From Glaciihabitans arcticus (GTDB taxonomy: Bacteria; Actinomycetota; Actinomycetes; Actinomycetales; Microbacteriaceae), in the NCBI RefSeq assembly GCF_004310685.1, contig NZ_SISG01000001.1, positions 186,001 through 250,000 of the forward strand: 64,000 nucleotides of DNA. Direction: 5' to 3'. The notes beneath the pieces are model-generated. The model ran no database searches. It was not told where the DNA came from and saw nothing but the letters and a program-made list of their open reading frames with translations. A program made the translations under genes and the position numbers. Below, piece after piece: positions 9,154 to 18,871 of the stretch; position 1 is the first letter of the stretch; each line of letters starts with the position of its first letter.

Positions 9154-10743
9154 GTGGCCAAGCCGATCGTGCTCATCGCAGAAGAACTCTCACCCGCGAC
9201 AGTCGAGGCCCTCGGCCCAGACTTCGACATCCGCAACATCGACGGCACCGACCGTGCCGTGCTGCTCGCGGAGCTGCCGGAGGCGAGCGCGATCCTGATC
9301 CGCTCCGCGACCAACGTGGATGCAGAGGCGATCGCCGTCGCGAAGAACCTCAAGGTCATCGCGCGCGCGGGAGTGGGCCTCGACAACGTCGACATCCCGG
9401 CCGCGACCAATGCCGGAGTCATGGTCGTCAACGCGCCGACCTCCAACATCATCTCCGCGGCCGAGCTGACGGTCGGCCACATCCTGAGCCTCGCGCGTCA
9501 CATTCCGGCCGCCCACGCGTCGCTCGCCGCCGGCACCTGGAAGCGCTCCAAGTACACCGGTGTCGAGCTGTACGAGAAGACGGTCGGCATCATCGGCCTC
9601 GGCCGCATCGGCGCGCTGATCACCGCACGCCTGCAGGCCTTCGGCGTGAACGTCGTCGCCTACGACCCCTACATCACGAGCGCTCGCGCGCAGCAGCTCG
9701 GCGTCACCCTGCTCAGCCTCGAGGAGCTGCTCGCGCAGTCCGACTTCATCTCGATCCATATGCCCAAGACACCCGAGACGACCGGCATGATCTCCACGGC
9801 CCAGTTCTCGCTCATGAAGCCCACGGCGTTCATCGTCAACGTGGCTCGCGGTGGACTGATCGATGAGGATGCGCTCTACGCGGCAGTCAAATCCGGCCGG
9901 ATCGCGGGCGCGGGCCTCGACGTGTTCGTCAACGAACCGCCGCTGGGATCCCCCCTGCTCGAGCTCGACAACGTGGTACTCACGCCCCACCTCGGCGCCT
10001 CCACGGACGAGGCCCAGGAGAAGGCCGGCGTCTCCGTCGCCCGCTCGGTGCGCCTCGCCCTCGGCGGCGAGCTCGTGCCCGACGCCGTCAACGTCGCCGG
10101 AGGCGTCATCGACCCGCTCGTGCGCCCCGGCATCCCGCTCATGGAGAAGCTCGGCCAGGTGTTCGCCGGCCTCGCCGACAGCCCCGTCACGAGCGTCGAC
10201 GTCGAGGTGCGCGGCGAGATCGCCGAACTCGACGTCAGCGTGCTCAAGCTGGCCGCGCTCAAAGGCCTGTTCTCGAACACGGTCAGCGAGTCGGTCAGCT
10301 ACGTCAACGCGCCCCTGCTCGCCGAGCAGCGCGGTGTCACGGTGCGCCTGCTCACCGAGTCGGCCAGCGAGGAATACCGCAACCTGCTCACCATCTCGGG
10401 CGCCCTGAGCGACGGATCGCAGATTTCGGTGTCCGGCACGCTCACCGGCACCAAGCAGATCGAGAAGATCGTCGAGATCAACGGCTACGACGTGGAGCTG
10501 CCGATCCCACAGCACCTCATCGTCATGGTCTACACCGACCGACCCGGCATCGTCGCGGTCTATGGCAAGGAGTTCGGCGACGCGTCGATCAACATCGCCG
10601 GAATGCAGATCGCCCGCCGCGAGGCGGGTGGCCAGGCGCTCAGCGTGCTGACCGTCGACCAGCCCGTTCCCGAGGGTCTTCTCGAGAAGGTGCGCCTTGC
10701 GATCGATGCCGACCTCCTGCGCGAGATCGACATCACGCAGTAG
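9154..10743 (+). CDS. serA: D-3-phosphoglycerate dehydrogenase (long, ACT-containing form)
   Basis: 529 residues, the actinobacterial long type. It oxidises 3-phosphoglycerate to 3-phosphohydroxypyruvate, the first step of serine synthesis. The NAD-binding GLGRIG is at residues 148-153, followed by catalytic-domain signatures (NVARGGLIDEDAL, LDVFVNEPP, TPHLGAST). After the catalytic region come an intervening domain and a C-terminal ACT domain (from about residue 455, DRPGIVAVYG), the serine-binding regulatory module. The start is GTG 9154, preceded by GAAGGA. A TAAACT at 9094 may be the -10, giving a leader of about 50 nt. A strong terminator follows, so it is probably monocistronic. Confidence 0.97.
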   Translation: MAKPIVLIAEELSPATVEALGPDFDIRNIDGTDRAVLLAELPEASAILIRSATNVDAEAIAVAKNLKVIARAGVGLDNVDIPAATNAGVMVVNAPTSNIISAAELTVGHILSLARHIPAAHASLAAGTWKRSKYTGVELYEKTVGIIGLGRIGALITARLQAFGVNVVAYDPYITSARAQQLGVTLLSLEELLAQSDFISIHMPKTPETTGMISTAQFSLMKPTAFIVNVARGGLIDEDALYAAVKSGRIAGAGLDVFVNEPPLGSPLLELDNVVLTPHLGASTDEAQEKAGVSVARSVRLALGGELVPDAVNVAGGVIDPLVRPGIPLMEKLGQVFAGLADSPVTSVDVEVRGEIAELDVSVLKLAALKGLFSNTVSESVSYVNAPLLAEQRGVTVRLLTESASEEYRNLLTISGALSDGSQISVSGTLTGTKQIEKIVEINGYDVELPIPQHLIVMVYTDRPGIVAVYGKEFGDASINIAGMQIARREAGGQALSVLTVDQPVPEGLLEKVRLAIDADLLREIDITQ

Positions 10744-10803
10744 CCCTTTCGCGCTGGTTCGGGGAGCGCGGGCATCCCGAACGCGCTGGTGACGAACACA
10801 ATA

Positions 10804-10837
10804 AAGAAGCCAGGCTCTCGAGAGAGCCTGGCTTCTT
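10804..10837 (+). terminator. Rho-independent terminator after serA
   Basis: A perfect 16-bp inverted repeat (AAGAAGCCAGGCTCTC and its complement) around a tiny GA loop, followed by a short T-rich run. It lies about 60 bp after the serA stop and could serve the convergent gene too. Confidence 0.85.
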
Positions 10838-10889
10838 CGTTCGCGGGGAAATTATCTGCCCGATATCCCCGCGAGCATGGGGGTCGTCG

Positions 10890-11153
10890 CTAGGCGACGG
10901 GGCCGTCGTTGGTGGTGCTGGTGGAGCGCTGGGCGACGTTCTCGCCGCTGGCGGGGTCAACGGCCGAGCGGACGGTCGTGACCGACTGGCGCTTGCGCGT
11001 TGCGAGGATGATGCCGATGACTGTCACGATCGCTCCGGCGGCCATCAGGATCTGGCCGATCAGAACGAGGTTCACGCCTGGGACCTGGAAACTCGTGGCG
11101 AAGGTTAGGATCGCGCCGATGACCAGCAGGACTATTCCGGTTCCTATACTCAT
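10890..11153 (-). CDS. DUF6458-like small membrane protein (87 aa)
   Basis: Starts MSIGTGIVLLVIGAIL and has two transmembrane helices (about residues 3-20 and 29-50) followed by a polar tail ending STTNDGPVA. The N-terminal signature and two-helix layout match the actinobacterial DUF6458 family (recognition from memory). Function is unknown. The open frame extends upstream, but the ATG at 11153 gives the conserved N-terminus. It is divergent from leuB. Confidence 0.75.
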   Translation of the reverse strand: MSIGTGIVLLVIGAILTFATSFQVPGVNLVLIGQILMAAGAIVTVIGIILATRKRQSVTTVRSAVDPASGENVAQRSTSTTNDGPVA

Positions 11154-11246
11154 GGGAAACATCGTGGCACGGGGCACCCTCGAAAGGGGGTGTCCGCCAG
11201 CAGGCTCACAGGCAGCACTCAGAAAGAGCCGAGGGCGGCAACCCAG

Positions 11247-11252
11247 TAATCT
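11247..11252 (+). promoter_or_regulatory. -10 hexamer TAATCT, leaderless leuB promoter
   Basis: TAATCT ends 6 nt before the leuB ATG. The GGAG next to the ATG is too close to be a ribosome-binding site, so a leaderless mRNA fits better. Confidence 0.55.
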
Positions 11253-11258
11253 GGAGCC

Positions 11259-12314
11259 ATGCCCAGCAGCCCCCGCACAGTCTCCCTCGCAGTCATTCCC
11301 GGCGACGGGATCGGCCCCGAGGTCATCGCCGAAGCGCTCAAGGTCGTCCGCGCAGCTGCTCCCGAGGGCGTGACCTTCGACACCACCGAGTACCCGTTCG
11401 GCGCCGCACACTTCATCGCGACGGGGGAGATCCTGTCCGATGAGAACATCGACTCGCTCAAGCAGCACGACGCGATCCTGCTCGGCGCTGTCGGTGGCGA
11501 TCCTCGGGATGCCCGCCTCACGGGTGGGATCATCGAACGAGGCCTGCTGCTCAAGCTCCGTTTCGCGCTCGACCATTACGTGAACCTGCGTCCGACGGCG
11601 CTGTTCCCCGGTATCCAGTCACCGCTGCGGGAGCCCGGACTCGTGGACTTCGTCGTCGTGCGGGAAGGCACGGAGGGTCCCTACGTGGGCAACGGTGGGG
11701 GCATCCGGATCGATACGCCGGCGGAGGTCGCGAACGAGGTCTCGGTGAATACGGCGTTCGGTGTTGAGCGTCTTGTGCGCTTCGGTTTCGCAACGGCCCA
11801 GTCGCGCCCGGCGAAGAAGCTCACCCTCGTGCACAAGACGAACGTGCTCGTGCACGCGGGCGGCCTGTGGCAGCGCATCGTCAACCGCGTCGCCCTTGAG
11901 TTCCCGGATGTCGCCGTCGACTACCAGCACGTCGACGCCGCGACTATCCACCTGGTCACAAATCCGAGTAGGTTTGACACCATCGTCACGGACAACCTCT
12001 TCGGCGACATCCTCACCGATCTCGCTGCCGCAATCAGCGGCGGCATCGGACTGGCGGCCTCCGGCAACATCAACCCGGACGGAACCTTCCCGAGCATGTT
12101 CGAGCCGGTCCACGGATCCGCGCCCGACATCGCCGGCCAGCAGCTCGCCGACCCCACCGCGGCGATCCTGTCTGTTGCACTCCTGTTCGATCACCTCGGA
12201 CTGGCGGATGCAGCGGCGCGGGTTCGTGCGGCGGTGTCAGTCGACCTTGCCGCCCGAGGAGACAGCGCACGCAGCACCGCCGCCATCGGCGATGCCATTG
12301 CCGGAGCCCTGTAA
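11259..12314 (+). CDS. leuB: 3-isopropylmalate dehydrogenase
   Basis: 351 residues. NAD-dependent oxidative decarboxylation of 3-isopropylmalate in leucine synthesis. The family landmarks are present: [11 protein letters not shown] at the N-terminus, the substrate region [45 protein letters not shown] and the NAD-binding [13 protein letters not shown]. It stands apart from leuCD, which lie 35 kb away in this window, as is common in actinobacteria. ilvE follows 47 bp downstream. Confidence 0.96.
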   Translation: MPSSPRTVSLAVIPGDGIGPEVIAEALKVVRAAAPEGVTFDTTEYPFGAAHFIATGEILSDENIDSLKQHDAILLGAVGGDPRDARLTGGIIERGLLLKLRFALDHYVNLRPTALFPGIQSPLREPGLVDFVVVREGTEGPYVGNGGGIRIDTPAEVANEVSVNTAFGVERLVRFGFATAQSRPAKKLTLVHKTNVLVHAGGLWQRIVNRVALEFPDVAVDYQHVDAATIHLVTNPSRFDTIVTDNLFGDILTDLAAAISGGIGLAASGNINPDGTFPSMFEPVHGSAPDIAGQQLADPTAAILSVALLFDHLGLADAAARVRAAVSVDLAARGDSARSTAAIGDAIAGAL

Positions 12315-12361
12315 CCGCCCCACACGTAAGCTTGACAGCAGCCTCGATAGAAAGCCGCACC

Positions 12362-13474
12362 ATGACGAACCTCCTCCAGATGGCCCAGCGCGACCTCACC
12401 TTCAGCGTGGCCCGCAACGAGAACCCGAAGAGCGAGGAGGAGCGCAACGCGATCCTCGCCGACCCCGGGTTCGGCAAGAACTTCACCGACCACATGGTCG
12501 ACATCTGCTGGTCGGAGCACGGCGGCTGGCACCGCCCCCGCGTGCAGCCCTACGGCCCGATCGCGCTCGACCCGGCCGCTGCCGTGCTGCACTACGCGCA
12601 GGAGATCTTCGAGGGTCTGAAGGCCTACCGTCACGCCGACGGCTCGGTCTGGTCGTTCCGCCCCGAGGCGAACGCCGCGCGTATGCAGCGCTCCGCGAAG
12701 CGCCTCGCGCTGCCCGAGCTTCCGACCGAGTACTTCATCGACTCGCTCAAGCAGCTTCTCGCGGTGGATGCCGACTGGGTGCCGTCCGCACCCGAGACGA
12801 GCCTCTACCTACGACCCTTTATGTTCGCGAAGGAGGCGTTCCTCGGGGTGCGCGCCGCGAAGAAGGTCAACTACTACGTGATCGCCAGCCCGGCGGGCGC
12901 CTACTTCACCGGTGGTGTTGCCCCCGTGTCGATCTGGCTGTCGACCGACTACGCGCGTGCGGGCAAGGGCGGAACGGGTGCCGCGAAGACGGGCGGCAAC
13001 TACGCGTCCTCGCTGCTCGCCCAGCAGGAGGCAGCCGAGAACGGCTGCGCCCAGGTGCTGTTCCTCGACTCGGCCGAGGGCAAGTACGTGGAGGAGCTCG
13101 GCGGCATGAACGTGGTGCTCGTCTACAAGGACGGCACACTCGTCACCCCGAAGTCCGATTCGATCCTCGAGGGCATCACGCGTGACTCGATCCTCGATCT
13201 CGCCCGCGACAGGGGGCACAAGGTCGAGGAGCGACGAGTGAGCATCGACGAGTGGCGCGAGGGTGTGGCATCCGGCGACATCGTCGAGATGTTCGCCTGC
13301 GGCACCGCAGCGGTGGTCACGCCGATCAGCCAGATCAAGGGTGCCGAGTTCACGATCGGATCGGCGGATGCCGAGGCCGGACCGCTCACCATGTCGCTGC
13401 GCGAGGAGCTGACCGATATCCAGTACGGGCGTCGCGAAGACACCCGCGGCTGGATGGTTCGGCTAGACGCATGA
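12362..13474 (+). CDS. ilvE: Branched-chain amino-acid aminotransferase
   Basis: 370 residues. A PLP-dependent fold-IV enzyme transferring amino groups between glutamate and the keto acids of Leu, Ile and Val. Landmarks: [23 protein letters not shown], the PLP-lysine segment [11 protein letters not shown], and the cofactor motif [15 protein letters not shown] 12362 (MTNLLQMAQ) is preferred over an in-frame TTG 30 bp upstream. A short AGAAAG lies just upstream. Its stop overlaps the ATG of the next gene (ATGA). Location next to leuB is metabolically sensible. Confidence 0.95.
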   Translation: MTNLLQMAQRDLTFSVARNENPKSEEERNAILADPGFGKNFTDHMVDICWSEHGGWHRPRVQPYGPIALDPAAAVLHYAQEIFEGLKAYRHADGSVWSFRPEANAARMQRSAKRLALPELPTEYFIDSLKQLLAVDADWVPSAPETSLYLRPFMFAKEAFLGVRAAKKVNYYVIASPAGAYFTGGVAPVSIWLSTDYARAGKGGTGAAKTGGNYASSLLAQQEAAENGCAQVLFLDSAEGKYVEELGGMNVVLVYKDGTLVTPKSDSILEGITRDSILDLARDRGHKVEERRVSIDEWREGVASGDIVEMFACGTAAVVTPISQIKGAEFTIGSADAEAGPLTMSLREELTDIQYGRREDTRGWMVRLDA

Positions 13475-14241
13475 AGGTAGCGCGTTTTTCCCAGCAGGGC
13501 GGCGACCCCCGCTTCGGCATCGTCGACGGCGACGACCTCGTGGTGCTCGCCGGCGACCCGATGTTCGCGGGCTTTCAACCGCTCGAGGAGCGTGTTCCGA
13601 TCGCGGACGTCAAGCTGTTGGCGCCCGTCATCCCGCGCTCGAAGGTGGTCTGCGTCGGCCTCAACTATTCGGCGCACGCCGCCGACATGGGCGACCAGGG
13701 ACACAAGGCCCCGCTGATCTTCCTCAAGCCGAACACCGCGGTGGTCGGCCCCGGTGACGCGATCCAGCTTCCGGTCGGCGTTGGCAAGATCGTGCACGAG
13801 GGCGAGCTGGTCGTAGTGATCGGCAAGATCGCGAAGCAGGTGAAGGCCGCGGACTACGCGGACTACGTCTTCGGCTACACGATCGGCAACGACGTCTCGG
13901 CGCGCGACCTGATGGCGACCGACGGGCAGTGGGCGCGGGCCAAGGGCTTCGACACGTTCGCCCCGATCGGCCCGTACATCGAGACGGAGCTCGACGCGCA
14001 GAACGTCGAGATCACGACCTTCGTCGACGGTGAACCGCGCCGCAAGGGCAACACGAGCGAGATGATCCACAGCATCCCCGAGATCATCGAGTTCGTCTCC
14101 GACGTCTGGACGCTCCTGCCCGGCGACATCATCATGACCGGTACGCCCGCGGGTCTCGGCGGCTTCCTCGACGGTCAGACCGTCGAGATCACGATCGAGG
14201 GCATCGGCACGCTCAGCAATCCCGCGCGCGACCGCGCATAG
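13471..14241 (+). CDS. Fumarylacetoacetate hydrolase (FAH) family protein
   Basis: 256 residues with a short N-terminal beta domain and a C-terminal FAH catalytic domain. Visible signatures: [17 protein letters not shown], the metal-ligand segment [35 protein letters not shown], and the C-terminal [13 protein letters not shown]. Family members are metal-dependent C-C hydrolases, decarboxylases or acylpyruvases acting on beta-diketo acids; the exact substrate is unknown. The ATG overlaps the ilvE stop, so translation is coupled. An MFS gene starts 2 bp after its stop, which suggests an operon. Confidence 0.88.
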   Translation: MKVARFSQQGGDPRFGIVDGDDLVVLAGDPMFAGFQPLEERVPIADVKLLAPVIPRSKVVCVGLNYSAHAADMGDQGHKAPLIFLKPNTAVVGPGDAIQLPVGVGKIVHEGELVVVIGKIAKQVKAADYADYVFGYTIGNDVSARDLMATDGQWARAKGFDTFAPIGPYIETELDAQNVEITTFVDGEPRRKGNTSEMIHSIPEIIEFVSDVWTLLPGDIIMTGTPAGLGGFLDGQTVEITIEGIGTLSNPARDRA

Positions 14242-14243
14242 CA

Positions 14244-15473
14244 ATGTCGGCACTGGATGCCCGCGCCCGGGTTCGGGCCGTGCACCGTCGAACCCTGCTC
14301 GCGCTGGTCGCGTGCCAGATCCTGGGCGGACTGGGGTTCGGTGCGACGGTGTCGATGGGATCCTTGCTCTTCGCCGAGCTGTCGGGCACACCTGCGCTCT
14401 CGGGCATGGCCTCGACCATGAGCACGCTGGGTGCAGCGCTGGCCGCGATCCCGCTGGCCCGCCTCGCGCAGCGTTCGGGACGCCGCCTCTCGCTCAGCAC
14501 GGGCGCGGCCCTGGCTGCGGTCGGGGCGACTCTCACGGTGCTCGCGGCGGCGGTCCCCTCGCTTCCCCTGTTGTTCGTGGGCATCGCGTTCATCGGCATG
14601 GGTAACGCCGCCAACCTGCAGGCGCGTTTTGCGGCGACGGACCTCGCGGCTCCCGAGCACCGCGGCCGCGACCTCTCCGTCGTGGTCTGGTCGACGACGA
14701 TCGGCGCCGTGGTGGGTCCGAACCTGCTCGAGCCGGGGGAGGCGCTCGGCTTCGCCCTCGGCCTTCCGCACCTCACCGGTCCGTTTGTGCTCACGCTGCT
14801 CACCCAGTTGGTCGCCGTGGTCGTGTACCTCACGGTGCTGCGCCCCGACCCGCTACTGCTCGCGAACGAGCTGAGCCTCACCGCGACGAAGACGACGGCC
14901 GAGTCGGACGGCAAGCCGCGCCGGTTCTACATCTTCGCGGTGGTCGCCGTCTCGTGCAGTCACGCGGTCATGGTGGCGATCATGGCGATGACGCCCGTGC
15001 ACCTCACCGAGCACGGGGCGTCGCTCACCCTCGTCGGCATCACGATCAGCCTGCATGTCGCCGGCATGTTCGCTCTCTCCCCGGTCTTCGGAATCCTCGC
15101 CGACCGCCTGGGCAAGGTGCAGACCGTGCTCATCGGCCAGGGGCTGCTCGCCCTCGGTGTGCTGGCCACCGCGCTCGGCTCCGACTCGCACCTGTGGGTG
15201 ACGGTGGGGCTCGCGCTCGTGGGGCTCGGATGGAGCGCGGCGACCATCGCGGGATCCGCGCTCGTGACCGAGTCCACTCCCTCCGCACTGCGCACGCGCA
15301 ACCAGGGCCGCAACGATCTCGTGATGAGTCTTGCGGGCGCGACCGGTGGAGCGCTCGCGGGCCCGGTGCTCGCGGCATCCGGATACCCGGGTCTCTCGAT
15401 CGCGGGCGGCGTGCTCGTCGCCGTGGTGGTCGTGGCGAGCCTGGTGCTGCGCTCTCGCCGCGACCTCGCATGA
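14244..15473 (+). CDS. MFS transporter
   Basis: 409 residues with about twelve transmembrane helices in two halves of six, separated by a polar loop near residues 210-230 (SDGKPRR). An MFS loop 2-3 like segment (LARLAQRSGRRLSLS) and a matching second-half one (LADRLGKVQTVLI) are visible. It lies between the FAH hydrolase and a YeiH-type permease, with the downstream start overlapping its stop. The substrate cannot be inferred. Confidence 0.85.
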   Translation: MSALDARARVRAVHRRTLLALVACQILGGLGFGATVSMGSLLFAELSGTPALSGMASTMSTLGAALAAIPLARLAQRSGRRLSLSTGAALAAVGATLTVLAAAVPSLPLLFVGIAFIGMGNAANLQARFAATDLAAPEHRGRDLSVVVWSTTIGAVVGPNLLEPGEALGFALGLPHLTGPFVLTLLTQLVAVVVYLTVLRPDPLLLANELSLTATKTTAESDGKPRRFYIFAVVAVSCSHAVMVAIMAMTPVHLTEHGASLTLVGITISLHVAGMFALSPVFGILADRLGKVQTVLIGQGLLALGVLATALGSDSHLWVTVGLALVGLGWSAATIAGSALVTESTPSALRTRNQGRNDLVMSLAGATGGALAGPVLAASGYPGLSIAGGVLVAVVVVASLVLRSRRDLA

Positions 15474-16450
15474 CCCGCGCCGCCTGGCTTCCCGGCCTCG
15501 CGGTCGCGCTTGCCGCAGCGGGCGCGGGCTACATCGTTCATCTCGTCGTCCCCGTCGTGCCGTGGCTCACCGTGGCTCTTGTCCTCGGTGTGATCACGGG
15601 ATGCGTTCCGCGCGCGCGAGTCGCCCTCGACGGTGCGCTCAGGCCGGGGCTTGCCGTGGCATCCCGGCGCCCGCTGCGGGTGGGTATCGTGCTGCTCGGG
15701 CTGAAGCTCAGCCTTGAGGCGATCGCCGCCCTCGGCTGGGTCGCGATTCTCGGCATCGTGGTGCTCGTGCTGCTCTCGTTCGGCCTGACCTGGCTCGTCG
15801 CCAAAGCGTTCCGGCTGGGCGGCGACCAGCCGCTGCTGCTCGCGGCGGGCTTCAGCATCTGCGGGGTCTCCGCGGTGGGCGCGATGGCGGCGGCGCGTGG
15901 ATCCTCGGAGAAGGACACCGGGCCGCCCATCGCCCTCGTCACGCTGCTCGGAACCGCGGCGATCGTTGTGCTGCCGGCCCTCGCACCGCTGCTCGGGCTG
16001 GACGCGGTCGACTTCGGCCGCTGGACGGGCGCGAGTGTGCACGACGTCGGGCAGGTCGTCGCGACGGCGCAGGTCGCGGGCGCGGCCGCGCTCGCCGCGG
16101 CTGTCGTCATCAAGCTGACCCGCGTGCTGATGCTCGCCCCGATCGTTGCCGTAGCCGCCCTCACGGCACCGGCGCGGCAAGACGGCACGAAGCGACCGCC
16201 GATCGTGCCGCTGTTCATCGTGGGCTTCATCGCGATGGTGCTCGTGCGCAGCGTCCTGCCAGTGCCGGAAGCCGTGTTGGCGATCGCCGACCTGCTGCAG
16301 TCGGTGCTGCTCGCTGCCGCGCTGTTCGCGATCGGTGCATCGCTGCGCCTCGAGACCCTCGCCCGAAGCGGTGCCCGCACGGTGGGTGCGGGCGTGGTCT
16401 CGTGGCTGCTCATCCTCGGCCTCGCGCTCGCCCTCGTGCACCTCAGCTGA
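15470..16450 (+). CDS. YeiH/UPF0324-family putative sulfate exporter
   Basis: 326 residues with about ten hydrophobic helices. Family signatures include [29 protein letters not shown] and the later [13 protein letters not shown] segment. The family has been linked to sulfonate or sulfate export by association only. The ATG overlaps the MFS stop (15470-15473), so it closes a run ilvE-FAH-MFS-YeiH with little or no spacing. A new promoter follows for gltX. Confidence 0.85.
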   Translation: MTRAAWLPGLAVALAAAGAGYIVHLVVPVVPWLTVALVLGVITGCVPRARVALDGALRPGLAVASRRPLRVGIVLLGLKLSLEAIAALGWVAILGIVVLVLLSFGLTWLVAKAFRLGGDQPLLLAAGFSICGVSAVGAMAAARGSSEKDTGPPIALVTLLGTAAIVVLPALAPLLGLDAVDFGRWTGASVHDVGQVVATAQVAGAAALAAAVVIKLTRVLMLAPIVAVAALTAPARQDGTKRPPIVPLFIVGFIAMVLVRSVLPVPEAVLAIADLLQSVLLAAALFAIGASLRLETLARSGARTVGAGVVSWLLILGLALALVHLS

Positions 16451-16476
16451 ACTCGGGATGCGCGGGTCGTCGCCGG

Positions 16477-16482
16477 TAAGAT
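16477..16482 (+). promoter_or_regulatory. -10 hexamer TAAGAT upstream of gltX
   Basis: TAAGAT ends 8 nt before the gltX ATG at 16491, consistent with a leaderless or nearly leaderless transcript. Confidence 0.5.
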
Positions 16483-16490
16483 TGCTCGCG

Positions 16491-17978
16491 ATGTCTACTC
16501 CTACCTTCAGCACCGCGACCGGCGCCGACGTGCGCGTGCGCTTCTGCCCCTCGCCGACCGGAACCCCGCACGTCGGGCTCATCCGCACCGCCCTGTTCAA
16601 CTGGGCCTACGCGCGTCACACGGGTGGCAAGCTCGTGTTCCGCATAGAGGACACCGACGCCGCACGCGACAGCGAGGAGAGCTACGAGCAGCTGCTCGAC
16701 GCGCTCCGCTGGCTGAACATCGACTGGGACGAGGGCGTGGACGTCGGCGGCCCGCACGGCCCGTACCGCCAGTCGCAGCGCACCGACATCTACCTCGGCG
16801 TCATCGAGCAGCTCAAGGCCTCGGGCCACCTGTACGAGAGCTTCGCGACCGGCGAAGAGATCGAGGCCCGTAACGTGGCCAACGGTCGCGATCCCAAGCA
16901 GGGCTACGACAACTTCGAGCGCGAGCTGACCGCCGAGCAGGTTGCCGCCTACAAGGCCGACGGCCGCGAGCCCGCCCTGCGCCTGCGCGTGCCGGATACC
17001 GACCTCAGCTTCGACGACCTCGTGCGCGGCGAGATCACCTTCCCCGCGGGATCGTTCACCGACTTCGTCGTCGTTCGCCCCAACGGCGCCCCGCTGTACA
17101 CCTTCGTGAACCCGGTCGACGACGCGCTCATGGGTGTCACCCACGTGCTCCGCGGCGAGGACCTGCTCTCGTCGACGCCGCGACAGATCGCGCTGTACAC
17201 GGCACTCATCGAGGTCGGGGTGGCGAACGTCATCCCGCGCTTCGGACATCTGCCGTACGTGATGGGGGAGGGCAACAAGAAGCTCTCGAAGCGTGACCCC
17301 GAGGCGAACCTGTTCCACCACCGCGACCGCGGGTTCATCCCCGAGGGTCTCATCAACTACCTCGCCCTGCTCGGCTGGTCGCTCACGCACGACCGCGACG
17401 TGTTCTCGATCGACGAGATGGTCGCCGCGTTCGACGTGGTCGACGTCAACCCGAATCCCGCGCGCTTCGACCAGAAGAAGGCCGAGTCGCTGAACGGCGA
17501 CCACATCCGACTGCTGCCGGTCGAGGAGTTCACGGCCCGCCTGGTGCCGTACCTGAGTGACTCGGGCTTCGAGGCGGGCAACGCCCAGCACGAGCACCTG
17601 CTGGCAGGCATCGCGCCCTACGTGCAGGAGCGCATGCAGCTGCTCGGTGAGGCGGGCGGCCTGCTGGCCTTCCTGTTCACGTCGGATGACGCTCTCGAGT
17701 TTGACGCCGACGCCCTCCCCGGTAATGGAGCAGTCGACGTGCTCGACGCCTCGATCGCAGCGCTCGAGCAGCTCGCGGAGTGGGGGCACGACGAGATCGA
17801 GGCAACCCTGCGCGCCGCGCTCATCGACGGGCTCGGCCTCAAGCCCCGCAACGCGTTCGGCCCGCTGCGCACCGGCATCTCCGGAAAGCGCATCAGCCCG
17901 CCGCTGTTCGAGTCGATGGAGCTGCTGGGCAAGGAGTCGTCGCTCGCGCGACTCGCGAGACTGCGCGCCGTGCTGTGA
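16491..17978 (+). CDS. gltX: Glutamyl-tRNA synthetase
   Basis: 495 residues, class I aminoacyl-tRNA synthetase charging tRNA-Glu. The HIGH-type motif appears as [11 protein letters not shown] (residues 20-30) and the KMSKS-type loop as KKLSKRD. The [10 protein letters not shown] signature and the C-terminal anticodon-binding domain are present. Actinobacteria often use a non-discriminating GluRS; whether this one also charges tRNA-Gln cannot be told here. The open frame runs further upstream, but only the ATG at 16491 gives the family N-terminus. The flavoprotein gene follows immediately. Confidence 0.97.
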   Translation: MSTPTFSTATGADVRVRFCPSPTGTPHVGLIRTALFNWAYARHTGGKLVFRIEDTDAARDSEESYEQLLDALRWLNIDWDEGVDVGGPHGPYRQSQRTDIYLGVIEQLKASGHLYESFATGEEIEARNVANGRDPKQGYDNFERELTAEQVAAYKADGREPALRLRVPDTDLSFDDLVRGEITFPAGSFTDFVVVRPNGAPLYTFVNPVDDALMGVTHVLRGEDLLSSTPRQIALYTALIEVGVANVIPRFGHLPYVMGEGNKKLSKRDPEANLFHHRDRGFIPEGLINYLALLGWSLTHDRDVFSIDEMVAAFDVVDVNPNPARFDQKKAESLNGDHIRLLPVEEFTARLVPYLSDSGFEAGNAQHEHLLAGIAPYVQERMQLLGEAGGLLAFLFTSDDALEFDADALPGNGAVDVLDASIAALEQLAEWGHDEIEATLRAALIDGLGLKPRNAFGPLRTGISGKRISPPLFESMELLGKESSLARLARLRAVL

Positions 17979-17989
17979 CGGAGCGGCCT

Positions 17990-18871
17990 GTGACCGAGCA
18001 GTTCGACGTCGTCGTCATCGGCGCCGGCCCCGCGGGGCTGAGCGCCGCGCTCAACCTCGTGCGCGCCCGCCGGAAGGTGCTTGTGCTCGACAGCAACCGT
18101 CCGCGCAATGCGGCGACGTTCGCCTCGCACGGCTTTGTCACGCGGGACGGCATCTCGCCGCTCGAGCTGCGCCGCCTCGGCCGCGAGGAGCTCGAGGCCT
18201 ACGAGGGTGCCACCTTCGCGAAGGCCGTGGTGAGCGCCATCGAGCCCGGCTTCGTGGTGACCGCCGGGGCCTCGTACCAAGCCAGCGCCGTGGTCATCGC
18301 GACGGGTCTCACCGAGAAGTTCCCCGCCCTGCCGAGCCTGCGCACGTTCTACGGCACCAGCATCCACAGCTGCGTGGAATGCGACGCCTACGAGTACGCC
18401 GACGCCCCCATAGCCCTCATCGGCGAGACGGACGACCTGGCCGAGCGCGCGCTGCTGATCTCCCAGTGGAGCCGCGACCTCATCGTCTTCACCAACGCTG
18501 TGGGTCGGATAACCGCCGACGAGGAGACCCGGCTCGCTGAACGGGGCGTGAGCGTCGATCGACGTGCAGTGGCCGATGTCGCGGGAGACCGGGACGGCCT
18601 CAGCGGGATCGTGTTGGCCGACGGGGACGTCATCCCTCGCAGCGCGGCATTCGTGCGGCCGATGTACTCGACCAACCTGGGTTACGCGGCATCCCTCGGG
18701 CTCGCGACGACGGCCGAGGGCTGGCTCGAGATCGACGACTCCGGACGCACGAGTGTGCCCGGCGTGTACGCCGCGGGCGACTCGACCGCGCCCGGACCGC
18801 AGCAGCTCATCGTCGCGGCCGGTGCCGGCGCGCGCGTGGCGTCCGCGGTCAATCGCGACCTGCTCGCGTGA
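17990..18871 (+). CDS. Thioredoxin-reductase-like FAD/NAD(P) oxidoreductase
   Basis: 293 residues. It starts with the FAD-binding VVIGAGPAGLSAALN, has the ATGLTEKFP segment, a CxxC pair (C128-V-E-C131) at the place of the redox disulfide of thioredoxin reductases, and the C-terminal GVYAAGDSTAPGPQQLIVAAG that completes the FAD site. The NAD(P)-binding segment is degenerate (LIGETDDLAER rather than GxGxxA). GTG 17990 is preferred because GGAG lies 6 nt before it; a GTG at 17975 overlapping the gltX stop is the alternative. The MFS gene's GTG overlaps its stop. Thioredoxin itself is not encoded nearby. Confidence 0.85.
   Translation: MTEQFDVVVIGAGPAGLSAALNLVRARRKVLVLDSNRPRNAATFASHGFVTRDGISPLELRRLGREELEAYEGATFAKAVVSAIEPGFVVTAGASYQASAVVIATGLTEKFPALPSLRTFYGTSIHSCVECDAYEYADAPIALIGETDDLAERALLISQWSRDLIVFTNAVGRITADEETRLAERGVSVDRRAVADVAGDRDGLSGIVLADGDVIPRSAAFVRPMYSTNLGYAASLGLATTAEGWLEIDDSGRTSVPGVYAAGDSTAPGPQQLIVAAGAGARVASAVNRDLLA

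Noticed and set aside
12332-12337. TTGACA upstream of ilvE as a -35 element
   Set aside because: No -10 lies 16-18 bp downstream; the only candidate, GATAG, is much too close.
14960-16600. A 546-codon minus-strand frame opposite the MFS and YeiH genes
   Set aside because: Same reasoning: both plus-strand genes have strong membrane and family patterns and the minus frame has none.
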